Below, one piece after another: positions 12,833-23,146 of a stretch of DNA of 64,000 nucleotides (within the stretch, counting starts at the first letter, position 1; each line of letters opens with the position of its first letter). The position numbers were made by a program, and so were the translations under genes. The DNA is taken from assembly GCF_030035675.1 (NCBI RefSeq), contig NC_084489.1, positions 70,399,365 through 70,463,364 of the forward strand. The letters run 5' to 3'. This stretch comes from Rhineura floridana. Lineage: Eukaryota > Chordata > Lepidosauria > Squamata > Rhineuridae. The notes beneath the pieces were generated by a model. It was not told where the DNA came from. It worked only from the letters and a program-made list of their open reading frames with translations, and made no database searches.

Positions 12833-13949
12833 GTCTAAGGCATTAAAAGCCATTAAGTCTAATCTGACTTTTTAGATACATACCTTTGTGGATAGGAATA
12901 CTATAACCGTTTTGCTCCAATCTGCACCCACAAGAATTTCCTAGTTATGACATTTAACCAGAGGGTTTCCCCCCCTTTCCTATCCTGAATGCATTTCTAC
13001 AGAATAATTTCTTAAACTTTGCAAATAGCCTCTTATGCATCAGCTTAAGCATCCAACACAAAGCCTGATTAGGCAGCTTCAAAAAAACTGTTTTTGCTAC
13101 AGTGTTTGGCTAGGACAGTATTCTCTACATTCATGACTCCTGAAACACCAGCTTGTCTCGGATTTGGCCTACCTATAAACACCATTGCCTGTTAGTGACA
13201 TCTGTGGGAATAGATGGAAACATTTTCAAGATGGAAACATTTTCAAATTGCTTTTGTACTTGCTCCCTGCTGAGCTTTGGCTCCAAGAGGTAACTTTCTT
13301 ACTTTCTTTGTTCCCAGGAAAGATAATTGGCCCAGCCTAGGTTGAATTTATCTAGGTCTCATTAGCATAAGTCTTTCCCAGCTTCCTCCTTATCAGCCGA
13401 AGCGTTGAAGGACAATGGCCCAGAGACCACCATGACAAAGATCCAAAAAAATTAGACAAGGTGCACTGTGTGTCTGGCATCTCTATGCTAGACATATTTG
13501 TTGGCAAGCCTTATTGGTTTCATTGGAACTTGCATCCCATACACACACGATGGATCACAGCCCAAATCCCAAGAACAGTTTCTATACACCAATACCAAAG
13601 AAACGTAAGTAGCGAATGGAAGTAATTATGATAATGCTATTTCCAGTGGATCTTGAGTCTCTCTGCTAAGTTGACATGTTTGTGCAACCCCCCCCAACCC
13701 CAAACATTTTCAAGCTGGCATCCATATAAGCTGCTTATTCTTTGTTCCACTGTCTGGGGGCAAACAGTAGCCAGCTTTCTAAGAGCCGTTTTCCCCCTGG
13801 CAAGAATAAATTTTCAAGACACAATCTGGATGAGTTTCATACAACAGTAAAGTTGGGTTCATCTATGACTGTTTTTGTGCCAGGAGAAGTTAACACAAGT
13901 TGCTCTTTCTGTTCTAGTTCATATTTTGAACTGGTCTTATGGAAGGTTC
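12833..13949. other. no gene seen
   Basis: No coding exon or recognised repeat was found. Confidence 0.35.
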
Positions 13950-14395
13950 AACTAGGGATGGGGAAATATGTCAGTTTTGATTTCGTTCAGTTTTGCATTT
14001 TTCCAATCTTAAATTCAGTTCTCCACATTTCTGCATTAGTCTGCAATTTTTTAAACAAAATCCTCACGAAAATTCATCAGCATTTTAATGTAAACTAAAC
14101 CATTTCTGTATGCGATTTTGCCAAATACACAGATGTTTTCAAAGCAATTTTTCCTAATATAGTGCATAATGCATCTTTATATATTGTTTTCACTAATAGG
14201 TATATTTATATGTACACTTTGCACTAGTATATAATTTTTGCACATATTACTTGGCTGGAGAATTGCACTGCAACATTCACAGAAGTGTGGATTTCACAAG
14301 ACATCTGTCTTTCAGCTCATATCTTGTTTTGAAAAGCGAATGAGGTAAACTCACCTTTCAATGAAGACTGAAGTAAATTTCTTCCGTAGCCCTAG
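13950..14395 (+). repeat. unclassified AT-rich interspersed repeat, copy 2
   Basis: Collinear with 3226-3600: GGGGAAATATGTCAGTTTTG, CATTTCTGCATTAGTCTGCA, TCAAAGCAATTTTTCCTAAT. No terminal repeats or coding part are seen. Confidence 0.6.
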
Positions 14396-14463
14396 TTTCA
14401 ACCCACGTCTACATTTATGGTGCTGTCTTTTGAAAAAAGTGGTAAAATTGAGCACATGGAGGT

Positions 14464-14880
14464 AGGCCGTAGCTCAGTGGTAGAACACAGAAACATACAG
14501 AAAGTCCCAGGATCAATCCCTGGCACCTCCAGCAGGGTCTGGAAAAGACCCCTGTCTGAAACTCTTGAGACCAGGGGTGAAGAACCTCAGGCCTGAGGGA
14601 CAAATGTGGCACTCCACTGCCTCTGTCTGCTCCTCAGAACTCTCTGCAGGCCACTCCCCTCAGGCTGCACCCTGAGCATTTTTGTGAGTGTGCTTAGGAA
14701 TTAGTCTCCTGTACACAGTTAATATTTACATTTGTTGCTCTGCCAACTTTTACTTCTGGCTCTTTCCAATATTGGCATGTGGCCCTTAGACAGTTGCCCA
14801 GAAGGAAATGTGGCCCTTGGGCTGAAAAAGGGTCCACACTCCTACTTGAGAACCTCACTGAAAACAATACTGATCCAGAT
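14464..14880 (+). mobile_element. tRNA-derived SINE, interrupted by a hAT element
   Basis: The head GGCCGTAGCTCAGTGGTAGA and B box AGGATCAATCCCTGGCA are clear. The body runs to 14571, breaks for the hAT element at 14572-14844, and resumes with CACTGAAAACAATACTGATC. Confidence 0.8.
14572..14844. mobile_element. hAT non-autonomous element (CAGGGGTGAAGAACC)
   Basis: Starts CAGGGGTGAAGAACCTC and ends GGTCCACACTCCTA. Flanks CTTGAGAC (14564-14571) and CTTGAGAA (14845-14852) match at 7 of 8. It carries the phrase GTTGCCCAGAAGGAAATGTG, which returns in the fragment at 15950-16027. Confidence 0.75.
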
Positions 14881-15360
14881 CATAGGTCTTCAACCCATGG
14901 GTCATGAGGTGGGCTACAAGTCCATGCTAGGTAGGTCTCACAAAGTCCCAGTTTTGTAGCAGAAGCACAGAGGACTGGGTACTCCTCCCCTTCTTTAGCC
15001 CAGGAGTGGGAGCAACCACAGAAGAGGGAGGATGGTACAGAGAGAGTGCAGACAAGGCAGCCAACGGGTACTGAATGGCATGTGTCTGTCTGTGTTTGTG
15101 GATCCTTTGCCAAATACACCTAAATCCAGCAGCACCCTCAACTCTGGGTTTTGCACCTATGGTTGAGAAGGAGGGACTGTTGCTGGATCAGGGCAATGGT
15201 GGTGGCGGTGAGGTGAGGGAAGGTGTGGAGGATTGGCTCTTGGCTGGGCAAGAGCAAAGATGCCCTTGGCTGGGCATCTTGACAACACCCACCCTGCATA
15301 GAGAATCCATCCTCTTCTTGATTCCTTGCAACAAGAGGACCTGATGAAGGAGGCGGCAAC
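14881..15360. other. no gene seen
   Basis: GC-richer unique-looking sequence. Frames of up to about 100 codons occur on both strands but show no protein motif. Confidence 0.35.
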
Positions 15361-15705
15361 TAGGGTTGGATGAGAATTTCGATTCAGTTCACATTTGAAA
15401 CTGAATCTCAAATCTGCAATTTGCGAAACAATATGAAAACCGAAACTCAGACATCCTTTAAAATTCACACTTATTCCAATGTTGCTATATAGTTTACAAA
15501 CACACCAGTTTTACAAAAATGCATATGTTAGGGGAAAGTGTGCATAAAAATGAACATATGAGTGAAAGTAATGACAAAAATGCATTATATGTTGCAAAAA
15601 TGTGTCCATGAGTCAAAACTGCCTGCAAAAATGTGTATATTAGGAGAAATTTATACTAAAGCATTGGAGAATTTTCATGAGGATTTTTTAATATAAAAAA
15701 GTGGC
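15361..15705 (-). repeat. unclassified AT-rich interspersed repeat, copy 3
   Basis: The reverse complement contains AAAATCCTCATGAAAATTC and ATTTCTCCTAATATACACA, aligning with 13950-14395 and 3226-3600. Confidence 0.55.
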
Positions 15706-15949
15706 CAGATATGGATCTGTAGGCCTCTCTGTCTGGGCCTTGGGACTCTCACCAGGCTACTCCCCTGCCCAGGCCATAGCTCCACACCTTTCTGAAGTGC
15801 TTTTGCCTGCCTCACATGCGTTCTTGAACTATTATAATGCCTCTTGCTTGCCTGGGTGGAAGATGCAGGCGTGTAGTAGAAACGTAGCCCAAAATACAAA
15901 AAGAAGAGGCGCATTCATTGCTCAGCCCACTTTTCCCTCTAGCCCTGCC

Positions 15950-16027
15950 CTCTACTGGCAAGTGGCCCTCAGAAAGTTGCCCAGAAGGGAATGTGGCCCT
16001 CAGGCTGAACATGGTTCCCCATCCCTG
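15950..16027. mobile_element. hAT fragment, right end
   Basis: GTTGCCCAGAAGGGAATGTG and the end GGTTCCCCATCCCTG match the right part of the element at 14572-14844. The left part is missing. Confidence 0.6.
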
Positions 16028-16130
16028 GTCTAGTCCAACATCCTCTCCACTCAGTGGCCAACAAGATGCTACAAGAATCCCTCAAGTTGGACAAGAAACC
16101 TATAGTCCTCCCTCACAATTTCTCCCCAGA
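16028..16130 (-). mobile_element. CR1 3' end fragment
   Basis: GTCTAGTCCAACATCCTCT and GTGGCCAACAAGATGCTAC are the reverse of the CR1 3' phrase seen at 29880-29940. It is cut by the BovB fragment that follows. Confidence 0.55.
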
Positions 16131-16503
16131 AACCATCAACTCATTTGAAATGCAGTGTTGGAGGAGAGCTTTGCGCATACCATGGACTGCGAAAAAGACA
16201 AATAATTGGGTGTTAGAACAAATTAAACCAGAGCTATCACTAGAAGTTAAAATGATGAAACTGAGGTTATCATACTTTGGACACGTAATGAGAAGACAGG
16301 ATTCACTAGAAAAGACAATAATGCTGGGGAAAACAGAAGGGAGTAGAAAAAGAGGAAGGCCGAACAAGAGATAGATTGATTCCATAAAGGAAGCCACAGA
16401 CCTGAACTTACAAGATGAACAGGGTGGTTCATGACAGATGCTCTTGGAGGTCGCTAATTCATAGGGTCGCCATAAGTTGTGGTCGACTTGAAGGCACATA
16501 ACA
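16131..16503 (+). mobile_element. BovB (RTE) LINE 3' end
   Basis: Translates to INSFEMQCWRRALRIPWTAK and LRLSYFGHVMRRQDSLEKT, the diagnostic C-terminal part of BovB ORF2. It continues into GGGTCGCCATAAGTTGTGGT and CGACTTGAAGGCACATAACA, the BovB 3' end. Severely 5'-truncated, with an in-frame stop near 16372. Confidence 0.92.
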
Positions 16504-16891
16504 AGCTGCTGAAGATATTAGCCATTGCTAGACCTATCCTTCAAGAATTTCTCTATATTTTCTCTTAAGTCCCATGTCCTTTGCTATATCTTGTAGTGGC
16601 AAATTCCATAAATTTAATTTTGTGAAGGAGTGCTTATTATTGCTTGTTCTGAATCTACTGACATTCATCTTTTAGTGACTTGTCAGGATGTTAGTAGCAA
16701 AGGACTAGAAAGAGGTACTGTATCCATCAAGGAACCTCAGAATTTCTCCTGCATCTTCTTCATTTCCCATCCGACAATATGCAGGTTGGTGCAGAACATT
16801 GAGACGTATAGGAGGAGAACAAATGAAGTCTAGAATTTACAACAGTGGCCAGTATATAAAATTTAGGACAGTTGATAAATCTTTACTACCT
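16504..16891. other. no gene seen
   Basis: No gene or recognised repeat lies between the BovB end and the hAT-like element. Confidence 0.35.
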
Positions 16892-17538
16892 CAGGTAGCG
16901 GTGTAGTCACGACCTATGGTGGGGTTGTAGACCCATTACTTTTTTGGGAGCAGGGACCCAGCCAGGTCTCTATGTATGAGCCAATCAGCATGAAAGAGGA
17001 GCATGTTAGCCACTGATTAGAGTCTTTGTCCTTTTGTGCTGATTGGAGCCTTTACTTTATTTATTTGCGGTCGTGGACCCAACTATTATCAAAACATTGT
17101 ACAGACAATTTAGTTAAAATAGAGTTAAAAATAATACAGTACGTTTTTTAAAAACAGCGACATTATTTTTACATGATCTGGGTCTACTAAATTTCCAAGC
17201 GTTGTAATTGAGCCATATATACAAATTTAGCCATATTCAAAGTAATTTGTTTGTTTAGTCCGGATAATAAAAGCACAACCTATTCCCAGGAGACATTGAG
17301 GATGTATTATCTATACTACTTGATAAAAATTGAGCAAGTATAGAATCGTATAAATGACATTCAAATATCACATGATAAAGCGTTTCAATTTTTTCAGACT
17401 CACAAGGACATAGTCGATTTACGTAAGGTATTCCTTGGTATCTCCCTATTAAAAGAGAAGAGTGTAATGAGTTGAATCTGGCTTTTGTAAAAGCCAGACG
17501 CAGTTTAGGGAGTATAAGAAAATCTAGATATGGGGCAT

Positions 17539-17545
17539 AATGAAA
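17539..17545 (+). repeat. target-site duplication of the STAM retrocopy, left copy
   Basis: AATGAAA, matched by 19378-19384. Keeping a single copy restores the LINE frame. Confidence 0.8.
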
Positions 17546-17559
17546 CGAATCAAAGTGGC

Positions 17560-17813
17560 GGCTGTGACTGTGGAGACTCAAGAGGGGGAAGATAGAGATA
17601 GAGTGAGAGAGGGAGACGGCAGAGGAGGAGGAGGAGGAAGAAGGGTGAGAGCGAGCGGGGGGCGGAGCTTAAGCTGTCGCGAGCCCTCGCTCTGTCCGTC
17701 ACTCCCTGTGCGGAGCCGTTTGTTGCTGTTTGTTGTTATCCCCCCCCACCGAAGGGGCGGGAGAAACTTACCCTTCTTATCCGTTGCTGGTGGCTGTTCA
17801 ACCCCCCGGAAAT
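17560..17813 (+). promoter_or_regulatory. CpG-rich leader of the STAM retrocopy
   Basis: A purine-rich then GC-rich segment with many intact CpGs and two GC-box-like motifs (GGGGCGGAGC near 17657, AGGGGCGGGAG near 17752), unlike its AT-rich surroundings. It looks like the 5' UTR of the parental mRNA. Whether it drives transcription here is unknown. ATG context has A at -3 (AAATATGC). Confidence 0.55.
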
Positions 17814-19202
17814 ATGCCGCTCTTCACCAGCAACCCCTTCGACCAGGATGTGGAAAAAGCAACCAGTGAAATGAATACTGCCGAAGACTGGGGGCTCATC
17901 TTAGATATTTGTGATAAAGTTGGACAGTCACGAACTGGACCTAAAGATTGTCTTCGGTCTATTATGAAGAGAGTGAACCACAAGGATCCTCATGTTGCTA
18001 TGCAAGCACTCACTCTTTTAGGAGCATGTGTCTCAAATTGTGGTAAAATATTTCATTTAGAAGTATGTTCAAGAGATTTTGCTAGTGAAGTAAGCAACGT
18101 GCTGAATAAGGGTCATCCAAAAGTTTGTGAAAAATTAAAAGCACTCATGGTGGAATGGACAGATGAATTCAAGAACGATCCCCAACTTAGTCTGATATCT
18201 GCTATGATAAAGAATCTTAAGGAGCAAGGTGTTATGTTTCCAGTTATTGGTTCACAGGCTGCAGAACAAGCAAAAGCAAGCCCAGCTCTAGTAGCTAAAG
18301 ATCCTGGAATAGTAGCAAACAAAAAGGAAGAGGAGGACCTAGCTAAAGCCATTGAATTGTCACTTAAGGAACAAAGACAACAACAAACACCGCTTTCCAG
18401 TCTTTATCCAAGCACCTCAAGCCTCTTAACAAATCACAAGCATGAGGGCCGAAAGGTTCGGGCTATTTATGACTTTGAAGCTGCTGAAGATAATGAATTA
18501 ACATTTAAAGCTGGAGAACTTATCACTGTGCTTGATGACAGTGATCCAAACTGGTGGAAAGGTGAAACTCATCAAGGGACAGGATTATTTCCTTCTAATT
18601 TTGTAACTGCTGATCTTACTGCTGAACCAGAAATGATGAAAGCCGAGAAGAAAACAGTGCAATTTAGTGATGAAGTTCAAGTTGAAACAATTGAACCAGA
18701 GCCTGAACCAGTTTATATCGATGAAGATAAAATGGACCAACTGTTACAAATGTTGCAAAGTGCAGATCCAACTGATGATCAGCCAGACCTCCCGGAGCTG
18801 ATCCATCTTGAAGCAATGTGCCATCAAATGGGACCTCTCATTGATGAAAAGCTAGAAGACATTGACAGGAAACATTCAGAGCTCTCAGAGCTCAATGTTA
18901 AAGTGATGGAGGCACTCTCTTTATATACCAAGTTGATGAATGAGGATCCAGTGTATTCGATGTATTCAAAACTACAAAACCAACAGTATTATATGGCTCA
19001 ATCTGGTGTTTCTGGCTCTCAGGTTTATCCAGGGCACCCTCAAAGCAATGCATACTTGGTAGCAGGAAATGCACAGATGAGTCATGTTCAAGCTTACAGT
19101 CTTCCATCGGAGCAACTTCCACCTCTGAATCAAAGCACAGTTCCTCCAGCAGCAAGCTCTGGATTACCTACCCAGCCTGTTCAGACACCTTACACAAAGT
19201 AA
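17814..19202 (+). CDS. STAM: STAM1 retrocopy, intact but C-terminally shortened frame
   Basis: STAM works with HRS in ESCRT-0 on early endosomes, binding ubiquitinated cargo for sorting to lysosomes. This frame encodes 462 residues against about 540 for full-length vertebrate STAM. Start [20 protein letters not shown] is the conserved N-terminus; an upstream in-frame ATG at 17730 would add 28 residues of leader and is less likely. VHS domain about residues 5-143 (SMKRVNH-type helices, [20 protein letters not shown]); UIM about 171-190 ([16 protein letters not shown]); SH3 about 213-269 ([33 protein letters not shown]); HRS-binding coiled region about 300-370; ITAM tyrosines in [17 protein letters not shown]. 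No stop or frameshift interrupts it and there are no introns, so it is a processed copy. The Pro/Gln-rich C-terminus after QTPYT is replaced by K-stop. It is antisense to the host LINE. Identity is certain to family level; expression is unproven, so it may be a young pseudogene. Confidence 0.93.
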   Translation: MPLFTSNPFDQDVEKATSEMNTAEDWGLILDICDKVGQSRTGPKDCLRSIMKRVNHKDPHVAMQALTLLGACVSNCGKIFHLEVCSRDFASEVSNVLNKGHPKVCEKLKALMVEWTDEFKNDPQLSLISAMIKNLKEQGVMFPVIGSQAAEQAKASPALVAKDPGIVANKKEEEDLAKAIELSLKEQRQQQTPLSSLYPSTSSLLTNHKHEGRKVRAIYDFEAAEDNELTFKAGELITVLDDSDPNWWKGETHQGTGLFPSNFVTADLTAEPEMMKAEKKTVQFSDEVQVETIEPEPEPVYIDEDKMDQLLQMLQSADPTDDQPDLPELIHLEAMCHQMGPLIDEKLEDIDRKHSELSELNVKVMEALSLYTKLMNEDPVYSMYSKLQNQQYYMAQSGVSGSQVYPGHPQSNAYLVAGNAQMSHVQAYSLPSEQLPPLNQSTVPPAASSGLPTQPVQTPYTK

Positions 19203-19302
19203 TAATGGATGTTGTTTGGTTCTTTTATTGTTTGTTTGTTTTGTTTTCTTGATTTATTGTATTTATTGTATTTATACATTGCTTGTTTTTTATCTTTTTG
19301 TA

Positions 19303-19372
19303 CACCGCCCAGAGAGCCTTCGGGCTTAGGGCGGTATATAAATAAAATAAAATAAATAAATAAATAAATAAA
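19303..19372 (+). mobile_element. L2-type 3' tail at the end of the STAM retrocopy
   Basis: CCGCCC and GGGCGG can pair as a short stem around AGAGAGCCTTCGGGCTTA, followed by GTATATAAATAAAATA repeats. This is the terminal structure of the L2 subfamily at 51-52.8 kb. It also contains several AATAAA hexamers, so it could have served as the polyadenylation site. Confidence 0.85.
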
Positions 19373-19377
19373 GTTTA

Positions 19378-19384
19378 AATGAAA
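19378..19384 (+). repeat. target-site duplication of the STAM retrocopy, right copy
   Basis: AATGAAA, pairing with 17539-17545. Confidence 0.8.
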
Positions 19385-21544
19385 ATATAATGGAGAGCAA
19401 GTTTTTGTGGCCATTGAGATATTTTTTTGAAAATCAATATCTTTAAGACGTGTACGAATTTGTTGTTTGGCCATATTGGGGGGTTGTGTAGATAAATAGG
19501 CAGTTGATAGCCCTATAGAAGAAAATTTCAACCCCATATTTTTGTTCCAACTTGCCGCATAAGTGTCACTCCATATTTGATTTAAATATCCCAGAGGCTG
19601 CTCGTATGATAATTTAACCCAATAATTTGAAGCTAACAACCACGCCTGGGATTCAATAGACGAAATACCAGCTTCCAATCTGAGAGCAGCCGCCGGTGCA
19701 CATCTTGGCACTCCCAACAGGTGGCGAAGGAAGTTAGAGAGCAAGCTTTAAACTCATGGATCCATATTGGGGTTCTGTATAGCAGCTGGGGAATGATTTT
19801 TAATTTAAAAACCCTGATAGCTGCTGGAACATAATTTCCCCCTTTATGAAAGAAGTAGCGTAGGAGTTGATTTATTGAGATCCGTGCCTTAGCAATCATG
19901 GCTTTTATATGCGCGGCCCAACATAAGGACGAATGGAAGATTATGCCCAAGTACTTATACTGAGAAACTAAAGCTATTTGATGACCGTTTACTATCCAAG
20001 TACCTGTAGTTTTCCTTGGAGAGAAGACTAAGATATTTGTTTTAGAATAATTGATTGTTAAATAATTACGTATACAGTAGGTCATAAAAGTTCTTAGGAG
20101 GCGTTTAAGACCAACCTTGGAAAGGGACAGTAAAACAGCGTCATCAGCATATAATAGAAGAGGGCAGGATAATTCCCCAATCTTTGGGGAATGATAATCA
20201 CTGGCTATGCATAACGCATTTAGGTCATTGAGATAGAGTGAAAACAGTGAAGGGGCTAAAATGCATCCCTGCCTTACGCCTTTGGCAATGGGAATTGGGG
20301 AAGTTAAGCTACCCTCGGGGCCGCAGCGAACCTGCATAGAATTTTGACAATGTAAATTATAGATTAAAAAGAGTAGCCGTTTATCAATTTGGTATTTTTC
20401 AAGTTTGCTCCAAAGGTGTTCTCTTGAAATGGAGTCAAATGCTGCCTTTAAATCCACGAATGCCACATAGAGTCCATTTCCTCTAGATTTCCTATATTTT
20501 TCCGTGAGAAAACTTAACAACAAGCTGTGATCCAAAACTGAACGCCCTATTCTAAACCCAGCCTGTTCATCACCAAGAATGTTTTTTTCTTCCAACCATT
20601 TATGTAATTTTGATTTTAAATGGGATGAATAGAGCTTTCCAATTGTAGAGAGTAGACTAATTGGACGGTAATTTGATGGATCCTCTTTTCCTCCTTTTTT
20701 ATAGATCGGTACCACTATAGCTTTTCGCCATTCGTTTGGAATGTGGCCAGTGTTGTTGATTTTGGTAAAAACATTCGCTAACAACGGGACCCACCAATCT
20801 GAAAACTTTTTCAGAAGCTCTGGAGGTATGTTATCAGGGCCAGGAGCCTTAGCAGGTTTTAAAGCTGCTATTAATTCTCTAATTTCACCATGGGTAACTG
20901 GATCCCATTGGGGTAAATCAGAGAAATCAGGGGGTAAATTGGTGTTATAATAATTGGTACAGTCATTTGTGTAGAGTTCCAAGAAGAACTGTTCCCATTT
21001 TTGGGGAGGAATAGTGCATGGATTATAGATTGAGGATTTTAGCGAGTTAGATATAATTTGCCATTTTTTTTTGAATTTTGAGATCTAGCCGCCTCAATTA
21101 GAGTTTTCCAATCGTCTAGTATGGCCAGCCTTTTCTTTTTGGCCAAGGTCGACTTGTATTTGTTTTTTATAGCATAATATTCTGCCGGTAAAAATTTAGT
21201 GTTGCAGTGTCGATACTGTTGATAGATTTCATGTAGTTGGCATTTTAATTTGAAACACTCATTATCAAACCAAATGGCTTTTGCTCTTACATTACATCAG
21301 AATGAAAGGAGGCGAGTCAGCCACTGAGAAGACTCTTCTCAGTAGCTAACACACAGTCTCCCCTTTCATGCTCATTGGCTCCTAGGGACATCTGTTATAG
21401 TGGAGTGTGGACTCATGAGACAATAGGGAGAGCAAGAGAAATGAGGGAAAGTGGGAAAGGGGGCTTGGCTGTGAGGGGTGTGTCGTGTGACTATCATGAA
21501 GGGACCCTGCACTTCTGAATTTGCCACTACACTACTGACTACGT

Positions 21545-21660
21545 GTAGACTCTTTGAGTGGTATTCAATGCTAGTCCTGCTCAGAGTAGACCCATTGAAG
21601 TTAACAGACTTGGCTAACTTTGGTCACTTAATTTCAGTGGGTCTACTCTGAGTAGGATTT
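21545..21660. repeat. short inverted-repeat element (GGTCTACTCTG type)
   Basis: CTCAGAGTAGACCCATTGAA at left and its near complement CAGTGGGTCTACTCTGAGTA at right, as at 5230-5340. Confidence 0.65.
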
Positions 21661-21818
21661 AGGCAAACACAGACCTTTTTATCTAGTGCCATGAGCTATC
21701 CTGCCTATTACTTCCAGCCTGAGGAAAACAAAAGCCCTCAATTGTTCTTAGTGACAATTAAACACTGTCACATTTAGTGACGGAGTGGATGGTGGATTAG
21801 GGTGACATTATTCATGAA

Positions 21819-22010
21819 GGAAGGGCCATATCTCAGTGGTAGCACATCTGCCTTTAGTGCAAAATGTCCCAGGCTCAGTCCCCAACATCTCCAGGTAGGG
21901 ATGCAAAACAACTCTGTCTGAAACCTGGAGAGTCACTACCAGTCAGTGTAGGCAATACTGATTTAGATGGACCAATGGTTTGACTCAGTATAAGACAGCT
22001 TCCTGTGTCC
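21819..22010 (+). mobile_element. tRNA-derived SINE copy, near full length
   Basis: The head AGGGCCATATCTCAGTGGTA, B box CCAGGCTCAGTCCCCAACAT, body CAGTCAGTGTAGGCAATACT and end AGTATAAGACAGCTTCCTGT are all in order. Confidence 0.88.
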
Positions 22011-22903
22011 TTGAGTTGTGGCCAATGGGATTGGAGTCCCCACCCCCAATTTAAATATAAATATAATCCCTCTTACCATACTGGGGAAGACTATGACTAG
22101 GTGGCCTATGGGCCTCCTCATTCTGCTGTTCAGGTGCTAATTGTTGATGGGCATCTCAGTGCCCCTGAGATGTTGGACAACACAGCGCCTCAAACTGAGG
22201 TGGCCTACAAATAAAGAACTGCCCTCTGTAATGTAGGACACATGGCCACCCTAGACACACATTGATCATGTGAAAAGGGCTTCAATCTAGCCAGGAATAT
22301 GCAAGAAGGTAGTGAATACAAACAGATCTATTGAAACAGGTCCAATACAAACTGGAAATGTAGAATGAGACCTTCCAGAATTGGTGCCTGTCAAGGTCTA
22401 GCAGCTACACTCTAACCAGTGCAGAGAGGCTAAGCAATTGCCTTAAAAAAACAGCTCGAACTATTCCAGATTCTAGCCCATTGAAACTGTCATAAAGCAT
22501 GAAAGGAGACCTTTTGCAGCAGATTTATAAACATTACACAAACCTACCTCATAGAGTTGTTGTGAGCTATATATGCAACTGGGGTAGCCTCAAATGTGCC
22601 ACTCTTGAGTTCCTTGGATATAAATGTGATAATTGAACTGAATCCCTGAACCCTCCATGCATTCTGTGCTGTCATTTTTACAGAAGGGAGCTAGACATTT
22701 GGATGGCTAGGAAGACTTTTGATCTAAACTATAAAATGTCCTACCATGCCATAAATAATATTAAAACTGTTTATCTCTGCACTGCCAGGAGCCAGCCTTT
22801 CACAGCTTACTGCACCACATGCTGAGGGTCTGGAAGTCACATAAAGACAACGTTCTCTTCGTCATTCCTGCCAAGTTTCTTTTTCAAAATGGGGAGAGGG
22901 AGG

Positions 22904-22939
<36 letters not shown>

Positions 22940-23138
22940 AACAAGTCTAGCTTGTTACACTATGCATACAAGATATGTCTGTCCTCCAACACAGTTAAAG
23001 TGAGGAAATTAACAAGACACATGGCCATTATTATTCAATGACAATGTCTTCCAGAATTCTTTGAGAGAAAACAGATACAGAGTTGGATGAAATGCTGCTA
23101 GATAATCTGTTGCATTGGTTATAAAATACATATAGCTT
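22011..23138. other. no gene seen; (GA)n at 22891-22937
   Basis: No exon or recognised transposon. A GGGA/GA microsatellite lies at 22891-22937. Confidence 0.45.
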
Positions 23139-23146
23139 CTGAAGTT

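Larger units (their letters stand above)
17546..19377 (+). other. STAM retrocopy insertion unit with an L2 3' tail
   Basis: About 1.83 kb inserted between two AATGAAA copies. In order it holds 268 bp of GC-rich 5' leader, an intronless STAM frame (17814-19202), about 100 bp of T-rich sequence, and an L2 3' end (ACCGCCCAGAGAGCCTTCGG, then AGGGCGGTATATAAATAAAA and AAATA repeats) at 19303-19372. The same tail closes the L2 element at 52760-52828. There is no separate plain poly(A). Inference: the transcript ended in an L2 tail and was copied by L2 reverse transcriptase, or the enzyme switched template from L2 RNA to STAM mRNA. Confidence 0.88.
17051..21295 (-). mobile_element. I/Vingi-like LINE, 5'-truncated, split by the STAM retrocopy
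   Basis: Minus-strand LINE. The RT frame (20982 down to about 19745) has ALKPAKAPGPDNIPPELL, YVAFVDLKAAFDSISR (motif A), GVRQGCILAPSLFSLYLNDL (motif B) and LLYADDAVLLS (catalytic motif C). Upstream, 21062-21290 encodes an AIWFDNECFKLK-type linker typical of LINEs with an APE endonuclease. The C-terminal end resumes at 17545-17255 with IGRYQGIPYVNRLCPCESEK and a C...H...C cluster. The 3' end has an AAATAAA-type tail. Removing the STAM insert restores SPLYFHYAPYLDF in frame. About 2.4 kb of LINE remains; the endonuclease is missing and the frame is broken near 19740. The clade name is tentative. Confidence 0.85.
16892..21537. mobile_element. hAT-like element, CAGTAGTGTAG family, copy B, host of the nest
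   Basis: The left end reads CAGGTAGCGGTGTAGTCACG and the right end GCCACTACACTACTG, an imperfect inverted repeat. Its own sequence is 16892-17050 plus 21296-21537, about 400 bp. The two halves rejoin as GATTGGAGCC plus ATCAG, the continuous order seen in copy A near 12220. A LINE fills the gap. No clean 8-bp flanking duplication was found. Confidence 0.7.

Noticed and set aside
17730-17813. Upstream in-frame ATG of the STAM copy as the true start
   Set aside because: The 28 extra codons translate 5' leader sequence, while MPLF at 17814 is the conserved STAM N-terminus.
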